The notes below the pieces were generated by a model. It was not told the DNA's origin. It saw only the letters and a list, made by a program, of their open reading frames with translations, and searched no databases. The translations under genes were made by a program, and so were the position numbers. From CAZAMB01 sp964501365 (lineage in GTDB: Bacteria > Planctomycetota > Phycisphaerae > UBA1845): a DNA stretch of 64,000 bases. Shown one piece after another: positions 1-8,182 of this stretch (within the stretch, counting starts at the first letter, position 1; the number at the start of each line of letters is the position of its first letter). The DNA lies in NCBI GenBank assembly GCA_964501365.1, contig CAZCST010000006.1:62001-126000 (forward strand), given 5' to 3'.

Positions 1-758
1 TGGCCGATGCGGTTTTCGCGGGTGCCCTGCAGGACGGCGCAAAGGCGCTCAAAGCCCATCCCGGTATCGACGTGCCTGGCCGGTAGCGGGGTGAGCTTGC
101 CGTCGGGGCCGCGATTGAACTGGATGAACACCAGGTTCCAGATTTCCATCACGCGGTGGTCGCCCTTGTTCACCAGCGACCCGCCGCTTTTGTCCGGGGT
201 CAGGTCAATGTGAATCTCGCTGCACGGCCCGCACGGACCGGTGTCGCCCATTTCCCAGAAATTGTCCTTCTTGTTGCCGGGATGAATGTGCGACGGCGGC
301 ATCCCCGCGACTTTCGCCCATAAGTCGCGGGCTTCGTTGTCGGGCTCGACGCCTTCGGATGCATTACCCTCGAAGTACGTCGCATGCAGGCGGCTCTTGT
401 CGATGCCCCAGACTTTGGTCAGCAGCTCCCACGCCCACTCGATGGCCTCCTTTTTGAAGTAGTCGCCGAAGGACCAGTTGCCGAGCATCTCGAAGAAGGT
501 GTGGTGATAGGTGTCCTGGCCCACGTCGTCGAGGTCGTTGTGCTTGCCGCCGGCGCGGATGCACTTCTGCGTGTCGGCGGATCGCTTGTAGGGGCGCGAT
601 CCGGTTCCCAGGAATACGTCCTTGAACTGATTCATGCCCGCGTTGGTGAACATGAGCGTGGGGTCGTCGAAGGGGACCACGGGCGAGGAGGGCACGATCT
701 CGTGCTGCTTGCTGCGGAAGAAGTCGAGAAATTCCTGCCGAATCTTGTTTGCGTCCAT
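1..758 (-). CDS. alaS: Alanyl-tRNA synthetase, N-terminal part (runs off the window)
   Basis: This enzyme charges tRNA-Ala with alanine in the cytoplasm. The visible N-terminal ~252 residues begin MDANKIRQEFLDFF and carry the class II catalytic core typical of AlaRS: the motif 1 region FTNAGMNQFKDVFLG, then TQKCIRAGGKHNDLDDVG, HHTFFEMLGNWSFGDYF, GDTGPCGPCSEIH and VDTGMGFERL. The editing and C-Ala domains would lie beyond base 1. The ATG at 756-758 gives the canonical AlaRS N-terminus, so the start is secure. An 18-base perfect palindrome lies 23 bases upstream of the start codon. A lipoprotein gene diverges on the other side of a ~200-base gap. Identification is firm. Confidence 0.96.
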   Translation of the reverse strand, partial: MDANKIRQEFLDFFRSKQHEIVPSSPVVPFDDPTLMFTNAGMNQFKDVFLGTGSRPYKRSADTQKCIRAGGKHNDLDDVGQDTYHHTFFEMLGNWSFGDYFKKEAIEWAWELLTKVWGIDKSRLHATYFEGNASEGVEPDNEARDLWAKVAGMPPSHIHPGNKKDNFWEMGDTGPCGPCSEIHIDLTPDKSGGSLVNKGDHRVMEIWNLVFIQFNRGPDGKLTPLPARHVDTGMGFERLCAVLQGTRENRIG

Positions 759-781
759 CTATCTATGCATCCCGAAAAAAT

Positions 782-799
782 GGTGCATCAAGATGCACC
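782..799. promoter_or_regulatory. Palindrome upstream of alaS
   Basis: GGTGCATC-AA-GATGCACC has two perfect 8-base arms around a 2-base centre and ends 23 bases before the alaS start codon. It could be an operator or an RNA hairpin in the alaS leader. No T-box or other named leader is recognisable. Confidence 0.4.
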
Positions 800-898
800 C
801 TGCTGTCGTCCGTTACATTGCCAGATGACCAGATTGCCGAAACACCACATCTGAGGCGGCGAATCGCTCATTGTACTGCCAAACGCCCGGCTTCCAAC

Positions 899-927
899 TT
901 GACACGCCCACAGGCCGATCGTAGCGT
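899..927 (+). promoter_or_regulatory. Possible sigma-70-type promoter for the lipoprotein gene
   Basis: A perfect -35 box TTGACA (899-904) is followed, after 17 bases, by TAGCGT (922-927), a weak -10 match. The start codon of the downstream gene is at 966. Spacing is ideal but the -10 is poor, so this is tentative. Confidence 0.35.
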
Positions 928-965
928 TTTGCATCGATATCGCAGGTTTTTTGAGGAAAGTTCAA

Positions 966-1724
966 ATGATTCAACGAATCCAGATGTTCCATCGCATTGG
1001 TCTTGGCTTGTCGATGTTCGGCTTGCTCACACTGGCTGGATGCCACAAAGGTCATTCCGGCAAGAAGACGACCTCGTCTCACGCTTCTGCGGACTCCAAG
1101 TCTTCGCACGGCTCGTCGAAGCCCGAACCGATTACAACCGTTACCGTCAAGCCGGTGAACTCAGAGAAATCTGCGGCGGCGGAAAAGAAGGCCGAAGCCA
1201 GGGCGGGTTCGGCCAAACGCATGTCTTTCACGGCGGATAACAATCCCACGACCAAGGGGGGTCGCGGTGCACCTGACCTCGACAATCCGCAAAGCCCGTC
1301 TGCCTGGGTGTTTCTTGATGGTAAGGCTGGAAAGTTCAAGGAAGAGGGCGGCCAGAAGCTGCTGCAATGGTTTATCGACGATTCGGTGACCGCGTCGCCG
1401 AAGTTTCGCGTAGAGGCGTTTGAGCCGTTGCTGGGAACACCCAAGGATTTTAAGGCCGTGCTCCGCACCATCGAGGCCATCGACGGAAGCGACCTTGTTT
1501 ACGGCATCGCCGCCAAAGAAGGCACCTTTGAGATCGGGAGGGAGTATTCACTGCTCAATCCCGGCGAAAACTTCGTGATTCGCAACGGCCTGACGGGTGA
1601 TGAAGTCAAGGAAATCGCCCCGCTTCCTTCGGGCAAGTATGCGATCGCGGGAGCCGTGGTGAACTCAGCAAGCGGCAAGCAGACGCTGGCCGTCACGTAT
1701 TTCACCGTGAAGAGCGACGAATAA
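966..1724 (+). CDS. Predicted lipoprotein, function unknown
   Basis: The 252-residue product starts MIQRIQMFHRIG and has a hydrophobic signal segment ending in a lipobox, LAGC, at about residues 23-26, so it should be a lipid-anchored envelope protein. A low-complexity Ser/Lys/His-rich linker (to about residue 100) leads to a globular C-terminal region of ~150 residues with no motif I recognise. A TTG start at 951 is possible in the same frame, but the ATG at 966 is preceded by GAGGAAAG at good ribosome-binding distance and gives a normal lipoprotein signal. It stands alone between alaS (divergent) and a Rieske oxygenase 58 bases downstream. Confidence 0.75.
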   Translation: MIQRIQMFHRIGLGLSMFGLLTLAGCHKGHSGKKTTSSHASADSKSSHGSSKPEPITTVTVKPVNSEKSAAAEKKAEARAGSAKRMSFTADNNPTTKGGRGAPDLDNPQSPSAWVFLDGKAGKFKEEGGQKLLQWFIDDSVTASPKFRVEAFEPLLGTPKDFKAVLRTIEAIDGSDLVYGIAAKEGTFEIGREYSLLNPGENFVIRNGLTGDEVKEIAPLPSGKYAIAGAVVNSASGKQTLAVTYFTVKSDE

Positions 1725-1782
1725 CGAAGGCAACGAGGCAAGAAGGCAAATCAGTACCGCGACCATGAGGGAGCGGGGCGAA

Positions 1783-2913
1783 ATGCAGGTCGGGCTGTGC
1801 CCGCCGAAGGCAAACTTGTCCAACCAGCCCTTTCACATTGACCCCGACATTTCCAAGGCTTCGACTCCACCATCGTGGGTCTATACAGATGTGGCATTCT
1901 ATGAGCGGGTGCGGCAGACCGTCTTCGCGCGAAGCTGGCAGTTGATCGGCGATGCGAACGCGGCGAAGGTTCCCGGCCAGGTGCACCCGTTTACGATGCT
2001 TGAAGGCTGCCTCGACGAGCCGCTATTGCTGGTGCGCGACCGCAACGACCGGCTGCAATGTATGTCGAACGTCTGCACGCATCGCGGCATGCTCGTTTGC
2101 GAGGAAGGCGGCGTCGAGAATCATTTGCGATGCCGGTATCACGGCCGCCGTTTTGGTCTCGACGGCAAATTCGTGAGCATGCCGGAATTTGAGCGGACCG
2201 CGAATTTCCCCTCAAAAAAGGACGATCTCGCGCATGTTCCACTCGCCCAGTGGGGACCGTTTCTTTTTGCCGCGCTTGACCCCGCCTACTCCTTTGACGA
2301 TTGGATCGGTCCGATGCGCGAACGAATCGGCTGGCTGCCCGTGAACGAATGCAAGTTCGACGCGTCGCGCTCTCGCGACTACCTCGTAGCCTGTAACTGG
2401 GCGCTGTACTGCGAGAACTACCTCGAAGGCTTTCACATCCCCTATGTCCATGCGGGGCTCACCGAGGCGCTCGACTATGATGCGTACCGAACGGAACTGC
2501 ATCGAATGAGTAATCTGCAAATCGGCGTGGGGCGCGGCGGGGATTCCGTTCTGACTCCGCCATCGGGCTCACCGGACCATGGCAAGCCGATCGCCGGATA
2601 CTACTTCTGGTTGTTCCCCAATCTCATGTTCAATGTCTACCCCTGGGGGATTTCGATCAACGTCGTCCGCCCGCTGGGTGTGGAGCGAACGAGGGTGTCA
2701 TTTCAGGCATATGTATGGGACACGTCCAAGCTGGAGGCGGGGGCGGGAGCTTCTCTCGACCGGGTCGAACGGGAGGATGAGGCCATCGTCGAGGCGGTTC
2801 AGAAGGGGCTGCACTCCCGGCTTTATGCCCAAGGCCGGTATTCGCCAACCCGCGAACAGGGAACGCATCACTTCCACCGACTGCTTGCGGAAGCCACAAA
2901 CAGCAAGTGTTAA
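1783..2913 (+). CDS. Rieske-type aromatic/amine ring-hydroxylating oxygenase, alpha subunit-like
   Basis: A non-heme iron mono- or dioxygenase of 376 residues. The N-terminal Rieske domain carries CTHRG and CRYHG, the Cys-His/Cys-His ligands of a [2Fe-2S] cluster. The catalytic domain has NYLEGFHIPYVH, whose two His residues are the expected mononuclear iron ligands, and an acidic REDEAIVEAVQKGL segment near the C-terminus. The C-terminal GRYSPTREQGTHHFH pattern resembles the choline/carnitine-monooxygenase branch more than classical naphthalene dioxygenases, but the substrate cannot be read from sequence. No reductase or ferredoxin gene lies nearby. The ATG at 1783 was chosen because AGGGAG lies about 10 bases upstream; an in-frame ATG at 1765 has no such site. 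Confidence 0.88.
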   Translation: MQVGLCPPKANLSNQPFHIDPDISKASTPPSWVYTDVAFYERVRQTVFARSWQLIGDANAAKVPGQVHPFTMLEGCLDEPLLLVRDRNDRLQCMSNVCTHRGMLVCEEGGVENHLRCRYHGRRFGLDGKFVSMPEFERTANFPSKKDDLAHVPLAQWGPFLFAALDPAYSFDDWIGPMRERIGWLPVNECKFDASRSRDYLVACNWALYCENYLEGFHIPYVHAGLTEALDYDAYRTELHRMSNLQIGVGRGGDSVLTPPSGSPDHGKPIAGYYFWLFPNLMFNVYPWGISINVVRPLGVERTRVSFQAYVWDTSKLEAGAGASLDRVEREDEAIVEAVQKGLHSRLYAQGRYSPTREQGTHHFHRLLAEATNSKC

Positions 2914-2950
2914 GATAGGCAATAGCTGGTTTGAGCCAGGCAGGCGCATA

Positions 2951-3047
2951 AAAAAAGCCGCTTAAGTCGCCTGGCCAAGCTTTTGGTTGCCGGTCCCCAC
3001 CGCCACCAATCGCAAGATTTCCCGCAGGCGCCCTAACGCGGCTTTTT
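2951..3047. other. Long-range inverted-repeat element, possible structured RNA or bidirectional terminator
   Basis: This lies in the 605-base gap between two convergent genes. A 10-base perfect outer stem (AAAAAGCCGC at 2952-2961 with GCGGCTTTTT at 3038-3047) encloses an inner pair (CGCCTG/CAGGCG) and a central hairpin built from TTGGT/ACCAA and CGGT/ACCG. T-runs at both outer ends would suit transcription termination in both directions. The nested structure is larger than a usual terminator, and it matches no riboswitch or 4.5S motif I know. The rest of the gap (3048-3518) shows no convincing gene; it turns A+T-rich from about 3360. Confidence 0.45.
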
Positions 3048-3518
3048 GGAAAAACTACCCTTTTTAAGTCCCCCGACTTGCCCTCTCCTCCCGGGCGTGC
3101 CGGCGTCAGCGCCCTCGCGATGACCCGTCGTTTTTCGGGCCATCCCGAAAGCACGACGCCGAGCACGACCCTAGGTGGGAGTATGAAGGCAAGTTCTCGT
3201 CCCCAAGGCCCGTGCAGGAGCGCGAACGGGCGCTCATGCACAACCAATCCACGCGATTGGGAGCCCAAAACCCGCCTAGGACGAGCGCAGAGCGACCAAA
3301 ACAGCGCAGCAAAGATCAAATTGTCAAAATTGGGACGATGCAGGAGTGAAAGCGTTGGTTAGCTTTTAGATTGAGTAAAGAGTGCGGAACGATTCGGTAT
3401 CGATATTGAGTATAATAAACTTGGGCGTATAAATCGATATTACCTGTTCGCGCTCACCTTACCTGCAAAAAAACATATCCCGTCCAATAAAGGTAATATA
3501 CCCGATCCTACGAATCTG

Positions 3519-5009
3519 TCAAGACTTTTTTGTGATTTTTTTTTCGCTGGGTTTCAGGTGGTTCAAACGGCCCTCAGAGTCTCCGAGTTGATCCGACGCC
3601 CAGCGGCAATCCGGATCCAAGTCCAAGGCCCGCTCGAACGCATCCCGAGCCTCGTCGGCCCGATGCTGGCCGAGAAGGGCCTCCCCCTTCAGGCACCAGG
3701 CATCCACATCCGTCGGGTTGGAGCTCAGGATGCCATCCAGCACCCGCAAGGCCCCCTGCATGTCGCCACGTTTCCAATGCGTGGTTGCAAGGAGAAGGTT
3801 GAAGTCTGAGTCGTCTGAATGGCCCCGCCGGGCGGCTTCGATGGCCTGAAGCGCGGTCATGTACTCACCGGCCGCCAGCGCCGCCCGTGCGAGCAATAAT
3901 TGGGAGGCTGCGTCGTTTGGATTCCGGGCAAGGTGTTTGCCCAATACTTCCATCGCCCGTTTTGGTTCATTCCCCTTCATGTAGCAATCGGCGAGGCTGC
4001 GATAGGCGCCAGCAGACAGAGGCCCTGCTTCGCTTGCGGACTCGGAGGCGTCGCAAAGGGGTTGCAGCACACGAATGGCTTCGTGGCAGTGGCCTTGGCT
4101 TGCCAGGAGCGAGCCGAAGTCCTCGATCGCGGTTGTGCTTCCGGCATTCTGAATGGCCGGGTTCTGAAAGCGTTCCAAGGCGCCCTTCGAATCACCCATG
4201 AGCACTGCAATCCGTGCGGCGAGCAGTGCCACGGAGACGTCGTCGTCAAATTGCCCCGCGTTGGCATCAGCCAGTGCGAGTGCCTCACTGAAGCGATCGA
4301 GGGCAACCAGGGTTTCGATTCGGGCGAGGAGATAGTCAACGCGAGTGGAATCAAGAGCACATGCCTTTTCATATTGCGACAGGGCAGGTGGAAGTTCGTT
4401 ACGCTGTTCGTGAATCAGGCCTTTAAGGTACTCCAATTCAGCGTTATTCAGGCCGGACTTTGCGGCAGCTTGAATCGCCTGTTCGGCGGTTGTGGGCTTG
4501 CCCAACTCCAGGTTTGCTTTGGCCAGCAAGGCAAATGCGTCGGCATTCGTGGGATCGAGCGCATTGGATTCCTGAAGAGTCTTGATGGCATCGTCGAAAA
4601 GTCCGCGATCGAACTGTTGGCGGGCGAGTTGGAACTTGACCTGCCCGCGGACCTTGGTCCAGCGCTGCTCGGCCTGGACCTTGGCTTCAGCATGAGTGGG
4701 CGAGGTCTGACAGCCCTGCAGGAACGACAACGCAGTGGCGAGGATCAAGGCGGAGACGGGTACGTGTTGACAGCTCTTTCGCCCCGTTGGGGCTTGGAGC
4801 CCGGCCTGGACCGTGGTCCGGAGGCTTACTCCCCCGGCTACCAACCGTCGCCCCTTCGGGGCTTTGCGCCTGGGTCGATCGAAGTTCGGAGAAATTGCGC
4901 CCTCGGCATTACCCTCAAATTCCTTCGGGGCACGCGATCGCTTGCTGAAGAGCAATTCTGTCAGTTTCAGTTTCGAGCTGGTTTCGCAAGTACAGGCACA
5001 GAAAGGCAT
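3519..5009 (-). CDS. TPR-repeat lipoprotein, secretin operon
   Basis: A 496-residue reading frame. Residues ~110-480 are tandem tetratricopeptide repeats, for example ALSQYEKACALDSTRVDYLL and EARDAFERALDLDPD, a scaffold for protein-protein contacts. A lipoprotein signal (GRKSCQHVPVSALILATA...LQGC, Cys100) shows the mature protein is lipid-anchored, so the first ~75 residues are abnormal. They include ~30 residues (49-78) encoded by a palindromic repeat element at 4778-4867. No ATG, GTG or TTG lies close to the signal peptide except in that odd stretch, so the real start is uncertain and ATG 5009 is only the first available. The gene begins 24 bases after the secretin stop, so it is probably cotranscribed and may act as a secretin pilot or assembly factor (inference). 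Confidence 0.75.
   Translation of the reverse strand: MPFCACTCETSSKLKLTELLFSKRSRAPKEFEGNAEGAISPNFDRPRRKAPKGRRLVAGGVSLRTTVQAGLQAPTGRKSCQHVPVSALILATALSFLQGCQTSPTHAEAKVQAEQRWTKVRGQVKFQLARQQFDRGLFDDAIKTLQESNALDPTNADAFALLAKANLELGKPTTAEQAIQAAAKSGLNNAELEYLKGLIHEQRNELPPALSQYEKACALDSTRVDYLLARIETLVALDRFSEALALADANAGQFDDDVSVALLAARIAVLMGDSKGALERFQNPAIQNAGSTTAIEDFGSLLASQGHCHEAIRVLQPLCDASESASEAGPLSAGAYRSLADCYMKGNEPKRAMEVLGKHLARNPNDAASQLLLARAALAAGEYMTALQAIEAARRGHSDDSDFNLLLATTHWKRGDMQGALRVLDGILSSNPTDVDAWCLKGEALLGQHRADEARDAFERALDLDPDCRWASDQLGDSEGRLNHLKPSEKKITKKS
4778..4867. repeat. REP-like palindromic element inside a coding region
   Basis: Two hairpins of related sequence bound the element: CGCCCCGTTGGGGCT at 4780-4794 and CGCCCCTTCGGGGCT at about 4849-4863. 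Between them are a third palindrome (GGACC-GT-GGTCC) and a CCCCCGGCTACC segment. Elements with this hairpin family are common in planctomycete and acidobacterial genomes (recalled, not searched). It is read through in frame by the TPR lipoprotein gene. Confidence 0.6.
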
Positions 5010-5033
5010 GACATCACTCCCTTGTAAGTTGGA

Positions 5034-6842
5034 CTATGGAGTAGCCGTGGGGGCGTGATCGGCGGGCGACGGATCGGCCGGCGACGAAATCGGATCCGGG
5101 CGACCGAATGCCGGTGACGACCAGCCCTTGTCCCTGGCGATCAAATCATGAATAAACGTACGGGTGATCGTGGCATCCTCTTCCCACGCCCGCTCGCCCA
5201 GAATGTTTTCCTTGAGCTGAATGGCCGGCAGGTGTCGCGGGTAGCAGTGCAGGGCAAGATTCGCGTGCCAGAGGGCCTTGTCCTTGTTTCCGCACTGCAT
5301 GGCCTCGACGGCGCGGCTGTAGTGCGACTGAGCGAGCCGCTCACGGCCGTGCCACATCAGTCCGTCGCGGATGCCCACGCGTGTCCGTTCGATATTCTGG
5401 AAGTCCGCCTCTGATTTGGCGGCGTAATTATCCTGATCTTTTACAATGTGAAGCGTCAGAAGGATGATGACTTCTTCGCGGGTGCTGCTGTCCTTGTTCG
5501 ATCGGAAGAGCGGTCCCACGCCCGGAATGGTTCCCAGTCCGGGGACCTGCGATTTTGCATCCGTGGTCAATTCCCTGAACAGACCGCCGATCAGGATCGT
5601 TTCACCATCGCGAATGACAACATTGGTGGTGACTTCGGTCGTCTGCTCGGAGGGCAGCCCCTGGGCACTGACGAAGCCGACGCTGTCCTCCGGATGCAAT
5701 TCGACGCGCACAAATCCGTCCTCGGCGATGAAGGGTCGGAAAATGAGCTGCGTGCCGGTTTCCAGAAATTGGACGGTTTGCACGGCCTGCGTTTCTGTCA
5801 CCGTGGTCGTTAGGTAGCCGTCGCGGCGCCCCACGATGACCTGCCCTTTCTGTTTGTTGAGAGCAAGGATCTTCGGGTTGGCCAGGACGGTGCTGTCGGT
5901 TACTTCTTCAAGCGCGCGGATGAATGCGGCAACGTGATCCTTGATGACTCCGACGGTGATACCGCCGTTGGGGACGTTCTTGGCAAAATCGGTCGAAGTC
6001 ACGGAATTGAATTTCTCAAAGCGATCCACCGGGAGGGGGCCCGTCGCGATATTCGTGATACCGTTCGACGTTGATCCCAGTCCTTCGAGATCGACTCCGC
6101 CCACCACCGTGAAGTCGATGCCCAACGCGTTATCGTCCTTGAGTGCGGCCCGCAGGATCGTGGCCTCCACCAGCACCTGTCGCGGGCGGATGTCCACTTC
6201 GCGAATCACGCGCTCGATCTCGCGCATGTTTTCCGCGCGGGCCGTCACCACGATGAAATTGCGTCCCGCATCGGCCTCGCCTCCGCCGTCCTCGGCCTGA
6301 CTGGCGAGTCCCTTGGTGGGCGGCGGGGAGACGGCGACCAGGCCCTCTTTGCCCAAAAGCGGGGTGATGTAGGCCTGCGCATCGATGGCGGAAACGTAGC
6401 TGAGGGGAAAGACTTTCGTGATCGACTGCTTGGAGGCGACGGCGGCGAGTTCGGCCAGTTCGTCGTTGGTGTAGATGTAGATGAAGTTACCGGCCTGCCG
6501 GAATCCGGCGTTGTTGGAAACCAGCACCGCCTGCAGGGCTTCGTCGAACGTGGCGTTGTACAGATTGGCGGTCACCCTGCCCTGGACCTTGGGAGAAGCC
6601 ACGATGTTGCGCTTGGTCTCCAGGGAGAGCATTTGCAGAACGGTCGAGAGCGGCAGATCGGCCACGTGCAATTCGATCGTGCCGCGCGGCGTCACTGAAA
6701 CATGAGCACCGTTATCCGTCGGTACGAGAGGAGGCGCCGGCGGGGGGGGCTCCGACTGAGCCGGTGCGGGCGCGGTCATTGCATGCATCCCAAGGAGGAC
6801 GACAACAAGCCCGCAGCAGGCCTTTCTCAATCCGTGAGTCAT
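5034..6842 (-). CDS. Secretin (type II/IV pilus or Tad-type outer-membrane channel)
   Basis: A 602-residue outer-membrane pore subunit. An N-terminal signal peptide (cleavage near APAQS, residue 30) is followed by an STN domain (~55-125), an N1-like domain (~140-215) and the secretin core (~220-468). The diagnostic C-terminal motif VPGLGTIPGVGPLFRS is at residues ~433-448. After the core, ~130 extra residues contain a helical, TPR-like segment (HYSRAVEAMQCGNKDKALWHANLAL), unusual for a plain GspD or PilQ. It sits between a small membrane protein (49 bases upstream) and a TPR lipoprotein (24 bases downstream). No ATPase, inner-membrane platform or pseudopilin genes are adjacent, so the system it serves is not settled; the TadZ-like gene at 26.8 kb is the only other candidate part in the window. 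Confidence 0.92.
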   Translation of the reverse strand: MTHGLRKACCGLVVVLLGMHAMTAPAPAQSEPPPPAPPLVPTDNGAHVSVTPRGTIELHVADLPLSTVLQMLSLETKRNIVASPKVQGRVTANLYNATFDEALQAVLVSNNAGFRQAGNFIYIYTNDELAELAAVASKQSITKVFPLSYVSAIDAQAYITPLLGKEGLVAVSPPPTKGLASQAEDGGGEADAGRNFIVVTARAENMREIERVIREVDIRPRQVLVEATILRAALKDDNALGIDFTVVGGVDLEGLGSTSNGITNIATGPLPVDRFEKFNSVTSTDFAKNVPNGGITVGVIKDHVAAFIRALEEVTDSTVLANPKILALNKQKGQVIVGRRDGYLTTTVTETQAVQTVQFLETGTQLIFRPFIAEDGFVRVELHPEDSVGFVSAQGLPSEQTTEVTTNVVIRDGETILIGGLFRELTTDAKSQVPGLGTIPGVGPLFRSNKDSSTREEVIILLTLHIVKDQDNYAAKSEADFQNIERTRVGIRDGLMWHGRERLAQSHYSRAVEAMQCGNKDKALWHANLALHCYPRHLPAIQLKENILGERAWEEDATITRTFIHDLIARDKGWSSPAFGRPDPISSPADPSPADHAPTATP

Positions 6843-6891
6843 AGTTGGTCCACCGTTTGGGCATGAGCGAAAACTCGATGCCTCCGAAGGA

Positions 6892-7188
6892 TTACTTGTG
6901 CGGCGCGCCGGTATTCGATGAGTTATCGGCTCCCTGTATTCGGACGTTGAGCGTTCGCTCGGTCAGAATGCCTTTGATTTCTGTGAGCAACTGGTTGGTG
7001 CGAACGGCTTCTTCAAGGATCATTTTTCGCTGCATCCCCGCATCGGGGATTTGGCCGTAGGCTGCGGGCAGAATGGAAAACGGCCCAATCCACACGTGCA
7101 GACAAGTTGCAAGAATGATGAAGCAGCCGATGGCGCGCAGGATGAAACGAACGGCCGGATTCTTGCTTTGTTGCATACTCTCGAACAT
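6892..7188 (-). CDS. Small single-pass membrane protein, function unknown
   Basis: A 98-residue protein starting MFESMQQSKNPAV. One transmembrane segment (FILRAIGCFIILATCLHVW, residues ~14-33) is followed by a short hydrophilic, probably periplasmic, region containing MQRKMILEEAVRTNQLLTEI, which looks helical or coiled. The ATG at 7188 has a very good ribosome site, GGAGGAAA. It is the first gene of the secretin operon, 49 bases before the secretin, so a role in assembly or tethering of that channel is a fair guess. No family was recognised. Confidence 0.65.
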   Translation of the reverse strand: MFESMQQSKNPAVRFILRAIGCFIILATCLHVWIGPFSILPAAYGQIPDAGMQRKMILEEAVRTNQLLTEIKGILTERTLNVRIQGADNSSNTGAPHK

Positions 7189-7256
7189 TTGGATTTCCTC
7201 CTTCAGCCTTTGAAATCGTGAGACTCTTGAGGTTATCGGCCTTTGGGAGGGCGCGG

Positions 7257-7916
7257 TTAAGCGACATTGGAAATTGCAGGAGGGGCGCAGGCTTCCGCCA
7301 TTTTTCCGGTGGTCAAGGCGAGAAGGAACATAGGCAGCGAGGCCGCCGGCAGCAGCGCTGCCGGACGCGATGCGGCAATAACCGCCATGAGCGTTCCGAC
7401 GACTGTGCCTGCGAAGACTGCCGCCATCAGCATTGAGAATGGCCTTCGCGCCGTCAGTGGCTGGCCCTCGCGAGGCTGGTAGAACGATGACCACATCAAA
7501 CGCGCGACGACACTCAGTCCAAGCAGCGGGCCGGCACAAACCAGAAGCAAGAGCACGAATTGCCAAAATCGCAGCGGGAGATTTGAGAGAACGAAACGAT
7601 CTTGTGCCCACCTGCTCAAAGCAATCGTGCAGGAAACGATGAAGGGGAGCAACGCCATGCATATGCCTGTGATCAACGCGGCCAGTCCCATCGTTGTGGA
7701 TGAGGCGCCGCGCAATCGCCAGTCGGGGGGAAATGGCGGGATGGAAGGACCGAAGACGCCGAGCGCAACGAGGGCGATGACGGCCAGGGGTAATAGATGG
7801 ACCGCGCGAACAAGCGGCGCGACGGGCGAATCGAATTGATCGGGCAGGTTGAGGAAAATCCCCGCGACGGCAAGCGAGAACGACAGGCCAAGGAGAAGCA
7901 TCGCAGCGATGGGCAC
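7257..7916 (-). CDS. Multi-pass membrane protein, function unknown
   Basis: About 219 residues with roughly five or six hydrophobic segments (for example MLLLGLSFSLAVAGIFL, LLPLAVIALVALGVFG and FVLLLLVCAGPLLGLSVVA). No catalytic motif was seen. The frame stays open well upstream (to 8186), but the upstream part is Arg/Ser-rich and protein-unlike. The GTG at 7916, or the ATG at 7901, directly after the TGA of the overlapping fragment at 7921, is a more natural start. It lies between the glycosyltransferase (upstream) and the secretin operon (downstream, ~70-base gap). Confidence 0.55.
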   Translation of the reverse strand: MPIAAMLLLGLSFSLAVAGIFLNLPDQFDSPVAPLVRAVHLLPLAVIALVALGVFGPSIPPFPPDWRLRGASSTTMGLAALITGICMALLPFIVSCTIALSRWAQDRFVLSNLPLRFWQFVLLLLVCAGPLLGLSVVARLMWSSFYQPREGQPLTARRPFSMLMAAVFAGTVVGTLMAVIAASRPAALLPAASLPMFLLALTTGKMAEACAPPAISNVA

Positions 7917-7920
7917 GAGA

Positions 7921-8158
7921 TCAGGCCAATGGATCGCCCAATTCCGCCTGATCGTGAATGCCGGGAATGAGAACGCCTTTCGAGATGAGCATTGCGGCGA
8001 TGGGTTCTTTCGGAAATTGCGCAATCCCCTGCGCCGTCGATGGTGAACGGCGGATCGCGGAACGCGATTTGTCGGTAAGGAATTGGCTGACTGTCGGGTC
8101 TTGCGTGACAAGCTGCGAGCCTCCCTGCCCGTGGATCGTAGGATATTGTGCCCGGAAA
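7921..8158 (-). pseudogene. Possible startless gene fragment
   Basis: A frame of ~78 codons reads plausibly protein-like, with segments SQLVTQDPTVSQFLTDKSR and GIAQFPKEPIAAMLISKGV. It ends in a TGA four bases before the GTG start proposed for the next membrane protein, a spacing typical of coupled genes. However, there is no ATG, GTG or TTG between its upstream stop (TAG, ~8159-8161) and an internal ATG 28 codons from the end. It may be a decayed gene, an assembly frameshift or chance. Not recognised. Confidence 0.3.
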
Positions 8159-8182
8159 CTCTAATGAGCGCCCGGCGAAGGG

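Noticed and set aside
2951..3047. 4.5S (SRP) RNA candidate
   Set aside because: Size is right, but the conserved domain IV tetraloop and asymmetric loop are not present on either strand.
3078..3362. Short plus-strand frame in the gap after the Rieske gene
   Set aside because: Compositionally odd (Ser/Pro/Arg), no ribosome site and no recognisable pattern.
3900..5027. Long plus-strand frame antisense to the TPR gene (~375 codons)
   Set aside because: It mirrors the minus-strand TPR codons, has no family motif, and the sense frame has clear TPR repeats and a lipobox.
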